Shown here piece after piece: positions 1 to 5,446 of a stretch of DNA of 7,208 nucleotides. Numbering within the stretch: position 1 is the stretch's first letter; each line of letters begins with the position of its first letter. Source of the DNA: Methanobacteriota archaeon (GTDB lineage Archaea; Altiarchaeota; Altiarchaeia; IMC4; QMZM01); NCBI GenBank assembly GCA_903930485.1, contig CAIYYO010000265.1, positions 1 to 7,208 on the forward strand, read 5' to 3'. The notes beneath the pieces are model-generated. The model had not been told where the DNA came from, made no database searches, and saw only the letters and a program-made list of their open reading frames with translations. The position numbers were made by a program, and so were the translations under genes.

Positions 1-51
1 CCTTTCAAGCAATTCCGCCGCCGTGTCCCTTATAGCATCCTTTGTTATCAT
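1..51 (-). CDS. N-terminal fragment of a minus-strand gene, possibly fumarase/tartrate dehydratase alpha subunit (partial)
   Basis: On the minus strand an ATG at 51-49 opens a frame that stays open to the left edge and encodes MITKDAIRDTAAELLER. The body of the gene lies outside the window. The amphipathic helical start resembles the N-terminus of archaeal class I (Fe-S) fumarate hydratase/tartrate dehydratase alpha subunits, which often begin with a similar 'MI..D.I...A.ELL' helix. That is recall from 17 residues only, and no catalytic motif is visible. Support for a real gene comes from the divergent arrangement with aroC and from a TATA-like box (79-87 read on the minus strand) about 32 bp before the ATG. 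There is no clear ribosome binding site, so a leaderless or nearly leaderless mRNA is likely. I am fairly confident that a gene starts here and unsure of its product. Confidence 0.45.
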   Translation of the reverse strand, partial: MITKDAIRDTAAELLER

Positions 52-88
52 CCTGTTTATTATATTGACATAATCCCGATATAATAAC
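52..88. promoter_or_regulatory. Ultra-compact divergent promoter between the left-edge gene and aroC
   Basis: Only 37 bp separate the two divergent start codons. On the plus strand TTTATTATAT (56-65) is centred about 28 bp before the aroC ATG. On the minus strand TTATTATAT (87-79) is centred about 32 bp before the ATG of the left-edge gene. This is the distance from an archaeal TATA box to its transcription start, so both messages are predicted to begin at or within a few bases of the start codon. No Shine-Dalgarno sequence is seen on either side. Each TATA box lies close to the start of the opposite gene, so the two preinitiation complexes probably compete. This is inferred from sequence spacing only. 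Confidence 0.55.
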
Positions 89-1195
89 ATGTCAAACACT
101 TTCGGAACCATCTTTAGGATCACCACATGGGGCGAATCGCACGGGCCCGCTGTAGGCTGTGTCGTCGACGGATGCCCTTCAGGTCTTGCGCTTTCGGCCG
201 GAGACATACAGAAGGAACTGGATAGAAGGAGCCCTGGGAAAGGCCCGGTCTCTACCGAGCGGAAAGAACCCGACAAGGTGGAGATACTCTCCGGCATATT
301 TGAGGGAAAGACGATAGGGACTCCTATATCATTGCTCATTAAAAACCTCGACGCCGACTCAAGCAAATACAGGGAAATTAAAGACCTCCTCAGGCCCGGT
401 CAGGCCGAATACACCTACAGGGAAAAATACGGCGTCATAGACTGGAAAGGCGGGGGCAGGGCAAGCGGCAGGGAAACAGCTTCGAGGGTCGCCGGAGGAG
501 CCGTCGCATTAAAGCTTCTGAAGACATCCGGAATAGAGATAGTCGGCTATTCAAAAGAGATAGCCGGCGTCAACGCCGACACGCCGGTGATAGACCTGGG
601 GAACATCGAGGCTATCCGTAAAAGGATCGAATCCAACAACGTCAGGACGACCGATCCCGAATCCGCGGAAGAGATGGAGCACGCAATACTTGCGGCAAAA
701 AAAGAGAAAGACTCGGTCGGCGGGATAATAGAAGCAATCGCCCTCGGAGTGCCTGCAGGCTTAGGAGAGCCGCTTTTCAACAAGCTCAGTTCGGACCTTG
801 CAAAAGCGATCATGTCCATACCTGCAGTAAAAGGGGTAGAGATAGGTGCAGGATTCGAGGCAGCCCGTATGAGGGGATCGGAAGCCAACGATGCCTTCGC
901 AATAAAGAAGGGAGCCATCTACACCACCACGAACAACGCGGGAGGAATACTAGGCGGCATGTCCAACGGGATGCCGATAATAATCCGCGCAGCTATCAAG
1001 CCGACTGCGTCGATAGCCTCGGTACAGAAGACCATAAATTACGAGAAAAAGAAGGAATCAGAGATAGTCGTCGGAGGCAGGCATGACCCGTGCATCGTTC
1101 CGAGGGCCGTTCCGGTGGTGGAGGCGATGATAGCCTTAGTCCTCGCAGACCACTCGATAATGTCCGGATTCATCCTGAGAAAATTGCCTGCCTAA
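89..1195 (+). CDS. aroC: Chorismate synthase
   Basis: This cytosolic enzyme catalyses the last shikimate-pathway step, converting 5-enolpyruvylshikimate-3-phosphate to chorismate with reduced FMN, and so feeds aromatic amino acid synthesis. The 368-residue length is normal for the family. Family motifs appear in order: TTWGESHG (12-19, with His18), RRSPGKGP (46-53), ILSGIFEGKTIGTPIS (66-81), RPGQAEYTY (102-110), GGGRASGRET (121-130), GGILGGMSNG (285-294) and GGRHDPCIVPRA (329-340). The RPG-x-A segment normally carries an invariant catalytic His (His106 in Neurospora numbering); here codon 105 is CAG, Gln. All other signature blocks look intact, so the gene is probably functional. The ATG at 89 gives the canonical short N-terminus (MSNTFG) and sits about 28 bp after a TATA box. 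The gene converges on apgM with 12 bp between stop codons. Confidence 0.97.
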   Translation: MSNTFGTIFRITTWGESHGPAVGCVVDGCPSGLALSAGDIQKELDRRSPGKGPVSTERKEPDKVEILSGIFEGKTIGTPISLLIKNLDADSSKYREIKDLLRPGQAEYTYREKYGVIDWKGGGRASGRETASRVAGGAVALKLLKTSGIEIVGYSKEIAGVNADTPVIDLGNIEAIRKRIESNNVRTTDPESAEEMEHAILAAKKEKDSVGGIIEAIALGVPAGLGEPLFNKLSSDLAKAIMSIPAVKGVEIGAGFEAARMRGSEANDAFAIKKGAIYTTTNNAGGILGGMSNGMPIIIRAAIKPTASIASVQKTINYEKKKESEIVVGGRHDPCIVPRAVPVVEAMIALVLADHSIMSGFILRKLPA

Positions 1196-1207
1196 CGAAA
1201 ACAACTA

Positions 1208-2428
1208 TCAGGCGCCGAATAATTTAGCCCTGTTGCTTACGTCAAGCATTATCCCCATAAGGCTCCTGCCGCATATCCTGCACAACCCGCCTTTGGCGCA
1301 AGACCTCTCCGCGTATTTCGTCACGTCGTCGGTACGCACGTCACCCAATATCGCAACAGGCACGGGATCCGCGCTGTGCTGCTTTAAAGAAAGGGGAGTG
1401 GAATGATCAGCCGTCAGCACGACCGTCGTATTCGCCAGATCGACTTTCTTCAGAATCGGGGCGATGACTTCCCGGTCGACGCGCTCGATCATCTTCTTCT
1501 TTGCATCGAATTTTCCGTCATGCGACGCTTCGTCTGTCCCTTTTATGTGCAAGAAGACAAAATCATACTTCTTCAGGGCATCGATCGCAGCATTCGCCTT
1601 TTTGCCGATGTCAGAGTCGACGTGGCCGTTCGCACCCGGAATCTCTATAACGTCCATGCCGACGGCTCTGCATACGCCCATGATAAGGGAAGTAGCCGAA
1701 ACGCATGCACCCTTTATGCCGTACTTCTTCTCAAAGGATTCGATGTCTGGCTCCATGCCCGCGCCCCTTGCAAGAACGACGTTTGCAGGAAGCTTTCCTT
1801 TGGCCACGCGGGACTTGTTTTCCTTGCTTTCCTCAAGTATTTTCCTCGCCTTCTCTGTGAACTTGTTCAAAACATCGGCAGTCTTTTTCGAAGCGGCCTT
1901 GCTATCCAAAGGCGCCGCCTTATTGGGCTTCACGCCTACCTCGTCGGTGTCGGTCTCGGAAACCGCGCAGGAGAGATCCTTTCCCTTAAATACGATAACA
2001 GCCCTGTGGCCCTTACACCTCTTGAAAACGACCTTCACACCGTCGATCACCATCCCGTCCAGCGCCTTAGCCAGCTCGTCAAGTCCTTCCTCATCTCTTC
2101 CAGCGCGCCTGTCGACTATGATCCCGTCCTTCAATGATGCGAAATTCGCCCTGAAAGCAACGTCGCCGCAAGCCAGATCAAGGCCGGCGCCGTGCGCCTC
2201 GAAAGGCCCCCTCCCAGTATAAACCTGGAAAGGATCGTACCCGAACAAAGACAGGTGAGACGTATCGCTGCCCGGCCTGATGCCTGTCCCGACCGTGTCC
2301 ATTATGCCGCAGATGCCCTCCTTAGCCAGATAATCCATGTTAGGCGTAGCCGCCGCCTCAAGAGGAGTCCTGCCGTCCGTCAACCTGTCGCCCATGCCGT
2401 CGCAAACGATCAAAAGGATCTTTTTCAT
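1208..2428 (-). CDS. apgM: 2,3-bisphosphoglycerate-independent phosphoglycerate mutase, archaeal type
   Basis: This enzyme interconverts 3-phosphoglycerate and 2-phosphoglycerate in glycolysis and gluconeogenesis. It belongs to the alkaline phosphatase superfamily and is the archaeal ApgM type rather than bacterial GpmI. The 406-residue product (from the ATG) begins KKILLIVCDGMGDR, placing a metal-binding Asp at 10. GIRPGSDTSHLSLFGYDP (about 49-66) carries the presumed phosphoserine nucleophile Ser54. Later metal-ligand motifs are GTDEASHDG (297-305), TADHSTP (340-346) and LKQHSADP (348-355). The C-terminal KGGLCRICG...LMGIMLD block matches the family end. A GTG at 2437 is in frame three codons upstream. 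I prefer the ATG at 2428 because homologues start at M-K-K, but the nearest TATA-like box (2467-2458, minus strand) lies about 25 bp from the GTG and 34 bp from the ATG, so the GTG cannot be excluded. It converges with aroC and diverges from carS. Confidence 0.96.
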   Translation of the reverse strand: MKKILLIVCDGMGDRLTDGRTPLEAAATPNMDYLAKEGICGIMDTVGTGIRPGSDTSHLSLFGYDPFQVYTGRGPFEAHGAGLDLACGDVAFRANFASLKDGIIVDRRAGRDEEGLDELAKALDGMVIDGVKVVFKRCKGHRAVIVFKGKDLSCAVSETDTDEVGVKPNKAAPLDSKAASKKTADVLNKFTEKARKILEESKENKSRVAKGKLPANVVLARGAGMEPDIESFEKKYGIKGACVSATSLIMGVCRAVGMDVIEIPGANGHVDSDIGKKANAAIDALKKYDFVFLHIKGTDEASHDGKFDAKKKMIERVDREVIAPILKKVDLANTTVVLTADHSTPLSLKQHSADPVPVAILGDVRTDDVTKYAERSCAKGGLCRICGRSLMGIMLDVSNRAKLFGA

Positions 2429-2472
2429 TAATACCACACTATATTATTCGAAAAAACAATTTATTAAGCAGC
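2429..2472. promoter_or_regulatory. Compact divergent promoter between apgM and carS
   Basis: This short AT-rich gap separates two divergent genes. On the plus strand CTATATTATT (2439-2448) is centred about 29 bp before the carS ATG, predicting a leaderless carS message. On the minus strand TTAATAAATT (2467-2458) is centred about 25 bp before the GTG and 34 bp before the ATG of apgM. No Shine-Dalgarno sequence precedes either gene. The layout repeats the one at 52-88. The assignment rests on base composition and spacing, not on a known consensus for this organism. Confidence 0.5.
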
Positions 2473-3060
2473 ATGCAGACATTGATCGAACTTCTGGCGG
2501 GGGCAATATGGTTCATATTCCCGGCATACGTCGCAAACTCGATCCCTGTAGACGTGTCTAAGCTGAAGCTCCTGGAAAAATACGGCAAACCCATAGACGG
2601 AGGACGCACACTGAACGGGAGAAGGATCCTCGGAGACGGGAAGACTTGGCGCGGCCTTTTCTCAGGCATAATTGCCGGAACCTTATTTGGGGGACTGCAG
2701 GCAATGGTGGCACCCTCTCTAAATGGCGGCAGCCAGTACCTCCCGGAGTTGACTCTAACCCTAGCATTTATGCTTGCGACCGGAGCGCTCCTCGGCGACA
2801 TGACTGCAAGCTTCATAAAAAGGAGAATAAACCTCAGGCCAGGGCAGCCGGCACCACTCATGGATCAGCTCGATTTCGTCGCAGGAGCTCTCTTTTTCGC
2901 CTGGATATGGACAAGCGTAAGTCAGGGCACGACTGCGAACGCCTTAGAGAACATGATCGGCTACCCCCGACTCGCGGTGATAATAATCATGACCCCATTC
3001 GTCCATCTGCTGGGCAACTTCATAGCATGGGCCTGGAAACTCAAGAAGAACCCGTGGTAG
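2473..3060 (+). CDS. carS: CDP-archaeol synthase (CTP:2,3-di-O-geranylgeranyl-sn-glycerol-1-phosphate cytidyltransferase)
   Basis: CarS is an integral membrane enzyme that activates the unsaturated archaeal ether lipid core with CTP, giving the CDP-archaeol precursor of polar lipids; it is the archaeal counterpart of bacterial CdsA. The 195-residue product is slightly longer than many family members. Hydrophobic stretches at about 4-24, 61-80, 94-112, 134-150 and 166-188 fit the five-helix topology known for the family. Conserved cytoplasmic-loop motifs are present: NGRRILGDGKTWRG (48-61), GDMTASFIKRR (108-118) and PLMDQLDFVAGA (128-139), with acidic residues Asp109, Asp131 and Asp134 likely serving metal and CTP binding. 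The N-terminus begins directly with the first membrane helix, supporting the ATG at 2473. The gene stands alone downstream of a divergent promoter and ends before a hairpin/T-run region. This is a strong marker that the organism is archaeal. Confidence 0.95.
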   Translation: MQTLIELLAGAIWFIFPAYVANSIPVDVSKLKLLEKYGKPIDGGRTLNGRRILGDGKTWRGLFSGIIAGTLFGGLQAMVAPSLNGGSQYLPELTLTLAFMLATGALLGDMTASFIKRRINLRPGQPAPLMDQLDFVAGALFFAWIWTSVSQGTTANALENMIGYPRLAVIIIMTPFVHLLGNFIAWAWKLKKNPW

Positions 3061-3061
3061 A

Positions 3062-3123
3062 GTCCCTTTTCTTTTAAAAAAGAAAAGGTCCTTCAGTCCC
3101 AAAAGAAAACTCCGACTTTCTTT
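3062..3123 (+). terminator. Hairpin and T-run terminator region after carS
   Basis: Immediately after the carS stop lies a near-perfect palindrome at 3065-3088, with 11-bp arms (CCTTTTCTTTT and AAAAGAAAAGG) separated by AA. Folded as RNA it would make about a 10-bp stem with a UAAA loop. Its left arm contains two TTTT runs, the type of signal that stops archaeal RNA polymerase. A weaker inverted repeat follows, AAAGAAA (3102-3108) with TTTCTTT (3117-3123). The hexamer AGTCCC occurs at 3061 and again at 3095. I read this as the end of the carS transcript, isolating it from the tRNA. It is nearly symmetric and could also act on the other strand, but no minus-strand gene needs it. Confidence 0.5.
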
Positions 3124-3168
3124 AATAAACTTATGCCTTGAAACCCAATCTATTTACAAACATTAAAT
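3119..3168 (+). promoter_or_regulatory. Likely promoter and 5' leader of the tRNA-Arg transcript
   Basis: An AT-rich TATA-like element, CTTTAATAAACTTA (3120-3133), lies about 43 bp before the mature tRNA 5' end. At the usual 25-bp spacing, transcription would start near 3150, giving a leader of roughly 18 nt to be removed by RNase P. A second AT-rich patch (3149-3157) is too close to serve as the TATA box for this gene. This is the last plausible promoter upstream of the PHP gene as well. Confidence 0.35.
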
Positions 3169-3242
3169 GGGCCCGTGGGGTAGTTAGGATATCCTAGGGG
3201 ACTTCGGATCCCCGGACCCGGGTTCGAATCCCGGCGGGCTCA
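3169..3242 (+). tRNA. tRNA-Arg, anticodon TCG
   Basis: A complete 74-nt cloverleaf can be folded by eye. The acceptor stem is GGGCCCG (3169-3175) with CGGGCTC (3235-3241), including one G-T wobble, followed by discriminator A at 3242. The D stem is GGGT (3178-3181) with ATCC (3191-3194), with the conserved GG and A20 in the loop. The anticodon stem is GGGGA (3197-3201) with TCCCC (3209-3213) around the loop CTTCGGA, so positions 34-36 (3204-3206) read TCG and decode CGN arginine codons. The T arm is CCGGG-TTCGAAT-CCCGG. A20 together with C35/G36 is the usual arginine identity set. Two nucleotides (T, A at 3195-3196) rather than one lie between the D and anticodon stems. No intron is seen and CCA is not encoded. 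The PHP gene starts 17 bp later. Confidence 0.93.
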
Positions 3243-3259
3243 TATAATTACTGTTAAAA

Positions 3260-3883
3260 ATGTTATACGACATCCACATACATTCCAAGTACTCCGACGG
3301 CGAAGCCGGCCCGGAGGCGATCGTCAAGCGCGCGAAAAGCCTCGGCCTCGGCGGAATCGCGCTCACGGATCATAACGAGATCAAGGGGGCGTTGGAGGCT
3401 CTTAAATACGATTCGGACGGCTTCAAGGTCATCCCGGGCATCGAGGTTTCGTCACTCGACGGACACATACTGGCTCTGGGCGTGAAGGAGATCATTCCAA
3501 AGTGCCTGACGGCCGAGGAGACGATCAAGAGGATTCATGATATGGGGGGCGTGGCTATCGCGGCTCATCCCTTCGACCGTCTGAGGTCGGGCGTCGGGTA
3601 CCTTGCGTTCGAGGCGGGCTTCGACGCCGTCGAGGTATACAACGGTCACACCATCATGGGCGCCATGACGGCTTCTCAAATGTTGAAGGAGCTGGGGCAT
3701 ATCCCGGCCGTCGGAGGCAGCGACGCGCATCTATTGTGCGAGATCGGCTCGGTCGTGTTGGACATGGAGGGCGACCCGCTTGAAGCGATAATCAAGGGCA
3801 AGGTCAAGATCTCGGTTAATATTTCCAAAACCAAAATATTATTTAATCACCTTAAGAGGAAGATGGCGAGGAAAAAAGAATGA
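3260..3883 (+). CDS. PHP-domain metal-dependent phosphoesterase
   Basis: This 207-residue protein consists essentially of one PHP (polymerase and histidinol phosphatase) domain, a multi-metal TIM-like barrel that hydrolyses phosphoesters. The ligand motifs appear in order: DIHIHSKYSDG (4-14; His6, His8, Asp13), LTDHN (35-39; Asp37, His38), IPGIEVSS (58-65; Glu62), GHILALG (68-74; His69), AAHPF (101-105; His103), EVYNG (125-129) and GGSDAH (152-157; Asp155, His157). The set looks complete, so the enzyme is probably active. The nearest family is the COG0613/YciV-like group (RNase AM/nucleotide phosphatase), but the substrate cannot be read from sequence, and histidinol phosphatase is another possibility. 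The basic tail (Lys/Arg rich, 197-206) may bind nucleic acid. The ATG at 3260 is required to include the HxH motif; no Shine-Dalgarno sequence or well-placed TATA box precedes it, suggesting co-transcription with the tRNA. It overlaps asd by 4 bp (ATGA). Isoleucine codons are mostly ATC, unlike aroC. Confidence 0.88.
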   Translation: MLYDIHIHSKYSDGEAGPEAIVKRAKSLGLGGIALTDHNEIKGALEALKYDSDGFKVIPGIEVSSLDGHILALGVKEIIPKCLTAEETIKRIHDMGGVAIAAHPFDRLRSGVGYLAFEAGFDAVEVYNGHTIMGAMTASQMLKELGHIPAVGGSDAHLLCEIGSVVLDMEGDPLEAIIKGKVKISVNISKTKILFNHLKRKMARKKE

Positions 3884-4932
3884 AACTAAAGGTCGGAGTG
3901 ATGGGTGCGACGGGCATGGTCGGTCAGAGGTTCATAATGGCTTTGCAGGGTCACCCCTGGTTCGAATTGTCTGTATTGATGGCTTCGAGCAACAGCGCAG
4001 GGAAGAAGTACCGGGATGCGGCGAAGTGGTACCTGAAGGATGAAATTCCTGCGGGAATTTCAGACATGGTGGTCGAGGAGATAAACAAGAAGGTCGCGGA
4101 CAAGTACGGCCTAGACATCGTTTTTTCAGCGATCCCGGCCGAAGTTGCGCGAGAGGTCGAGGCCTCTTTTGCTGAAAGCATCGCGGTTTTTTCGAATACG
4201 TCGACTTACAGGATGGACAAGGACGTGCCGCTCCTGGTTCCGGAAGTGAATCCCGAGCATTTGGGGATAATAGAAGTCCAGAGGAGGAACCGCGGCTGGG
4301 AAGGCTTCATAGTCACGAATCCTAACTGTTCTACGGCAGGTCTTGTAGTGCCGCTTAAGCCAATAATAGACAATTACGGCATAAAGTCCGTCAATGTTAC
4401 GACGATGCAGGCCTTGTCGGGCGCAGGCTACGAAGGCGTCCCGTCTATGGCGATACTGGACAACCTCATACCTTTCATAAAAGGCGAGGAGGACAAGATG
4501 GAGATAGAGCCTCACAAGATACTTGGAAGGCTTGAAAAGAACGAGTTCAAATACGCGGGCTTCGAGGCATTCGCTTCATGCAACCGGGTGAACGTCCTGG
4601 ACGGGCACACGGAGGCGGCTTTCGTTTACACGGACAAGGATTTCGAGATAGAGGACGTGAAAAAGAAGCTCCGCGAGTTCGAGGGAGAACCACAGAAGAT
4701 GGGACTGCCGACGGCACCTAAACCTCCTATAGTCCTGATGGACAAGGACGACCGGCCGCAGCCCAGGTTTGACAGGGACCTCGGAGGAGGGATGGCGGTT
4801 TCAGTTGGAAGGGTCCGGAAGAAAAGAGAGAAGCTCCTGAAATTCGTATGCCTCAGCCACAACACGATCCGTGGCGCAGCCGGTGCGTCGGTGTTGAACG
4901 CGGAACTGGCATACAAAAAGAAGCTCTTTTAG
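3880..4932 (+). CDS. asd: Aspartate-semialdehyde dehydrogenase
   Basis: The enzyme reduces L-aspartyl-4-phosphate to L-aspartate-4-semialdehyde with NADPH, the branch point to threonine, methionine, isoleucine and lysine. The 350-residue length fits the archaeal/fungal branch of the family. An N-terminal Rossmann motif GATGMVGQRF (9-18) binds NADP. TNPNCSTAG (146-154) holds the catalytic Cys150, ALSGAGYEGVPSM (178-190) and CNRVNVLDGHTEAAFV (234-249; Arg236, His243) form the substrate site, and SHNTIRGAAGASVLNAEL (326-343) is the C-terminal signature. The ATG at 3880 overlaps the PHP stop as ATGA, pointing to translational coupling in one operon. The related malonyl-CoA reductases of some thermoacidophilic archaea share this fold, but the amino-acid context favours Asd. 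No aspartate kinase or homoserine dehydrogenase is present here. In some archaea its product also feeds the alternative start of aromatic synthesis. Confidence 0.96.
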   Translation: MKLKVGVMGATGMVGQRFIMALQGHPWFELSVLMASSNSAGKKYRDAAKWYLKDEIPAGISDMVVEEINKKVADKYGLDIVFSAIPAEVAREVEASFAESIAVFSNTSTYRMDKDVPLLVPEVNPEHLGIIEVQRRNRGWEGFIVTNPNCSTAGLVVPLKPIIDNYGIKSVNVTTMQALSGAGYEGVPSMAILDNLIPFIKGEEDKMEIEPHKILGRLEKNEFKYAGFEAFASCNRVNVLDGHTEAAFVYTDKDFEIEDVKKKLREFEGEPQKMGLPTAPKPPIVLMDKDDRPQPRFDRDLGGGMAVSVGRVRKKREKLLKFVCLSHNTIRGAAGASVLNAELAYKKKLF

Positions 4933-4954
4933 CGAGTAAAGTAGTTAGCGAAAA

Positions 4955-5446
4955 ATGATAAACGACATGGACGCAGAGATCCTGAAGATCCTTGAAGAGG
5001 ATGCGAGGATCCCTGCAAAGGACCTGGCTGTGATGCTTAAGACGAATGAGAAGACTGTCGAGGAGAGGATCAGGAAGCTGAAGAAAGACGGCATAATCAG
5101 GAAATTCAGGACCAGCATAGACTGGAAGAAGCTCGGAAAACACAAAGCCTCCGCCATCATACAAGTCAAGGTCGTGCCGCAGGAAAGGTCCGGGTTCTCA
5201 AGAATAGCAAGAGAGCTCTCAAATGATTCCAGGGTCAGGGACGTGATAGTCGCAAGCGGTGAGTACGACCTCATGATCTGGGTCGAAGCAGGCGATATAG
5301 ACGAACTTTCCAAGTTCGTGACCGAGAAGCTGGCGCCCAAGAAAGACGTCGTCGGAACATACACTCACATAGTCCTGACCGAGTACAAACGGGACGGCGT
5401 CGTCTATATAGAGGACAAGAAGGAAAGGCTGCAGATCAGCCCATGA
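4955..5446 (+). CDS. Lrp/AsnC-family transcriptional regulator
   Basis: This is a 163-residue DNA-binding regulator that typically forms dimers to octamers and senses amino acids. Residues about 4-50 form the winged helix-turn-helix (DAEILKILEEDARIPAKDLA, then KTVEERIRKLKKDGII as the recognition region). Residues about 63-141 form the ligand-binding RAM domain, with the typical ASGEYDLMIWVEAGD strand-turn-strand at 100-114. The start at 4955 gives the standard spacing to the HTH; a second Met at codon 5 would trim little. It lies 22 bp after asd, and its TGA overlaps the aminotransferase ATG by 4 bp, so the two are translationally coupled. A direct repeat TTAGCGA (4929-4935 and 4945-4951) lies just before the ATG. 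Lrp proteins commonly control their own operon and adjacent amino-acid genes, so the aminotransferase and perhaps asd are likely targets; the ligand is unknown. Confidence 0.94.
   Translation: MINDMDAEILKILEEDARIPAKDLAVMLKTNEKTVEERIRKLKKDGIIRKFRTSIDWKKLGKHKASAIIQVKVVPQERSGFSRIARELSNDSRVRDVIVASGEYDLMIWVEAGDIDELSKFVTEKLAPKKDVVGTYTHIVLTEYKRDGVVYIEDKKERLQISP

Noticed and set aside
547..918. Minus-strand open frame of 123 codons inside aroC.
   Set aside because: It is a Ser/Ala/Ile-rich translation typical of an antisense shadow, with no domain and no promoter; aroC motifs cover the same bases.
1403..2222. Long plus-strand open frames of about 244 and 252 codons opposite apgM.
   Set aside because: They lie wholly antisense to a gene with complete ApgM motifs, overlap each other in different frames and contain no recognisable domain. 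They arise because few stop codons fall in the complement of this coding sequence.
2439..2861. Minus-strand open frame of 140 codons opposite carS, extending into the divergent promoter.
   Set aside because: carS has all its family motifs and membrane helices in the plus frame, and the antisense product has no recognisable features.
3061..3168. Riboswitch or small RNA gene between carS and the tRNA.
   Set aside because: Only short A/T-rich hairpins and TATA-like sequence are seen. No known riboswitch core or conserved box motifs could be recognised.
3184..3366. Minus-strand open frame with the peptide MSPPGFEPGSGDPKSPRIS across the tRNA.
   Set aside because: This is the classic false peptide from translating the complement of a tRNA T arm and anticodon region, and is common as a spurious annotation.
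3880..4932. Reading the asd gene as malonyl-CoA reductase.
   Set aside because: The two share a fold and active-site Cys, but the neighbouring Lrp and aminotransferase genes and the common archaeal occurrence favour aspartate-semialdehyde dehydrogenase. No carbon-fixation genes are present.
4945..5364. Minus-strand open frame of 139 codons opposite the lrp gene.
   Set aside because: The Lrp HTH and RAM domains are clearly encoded on the plus strand, and the antisense translation is low-complexity Ser/Ile/Phe-rich.
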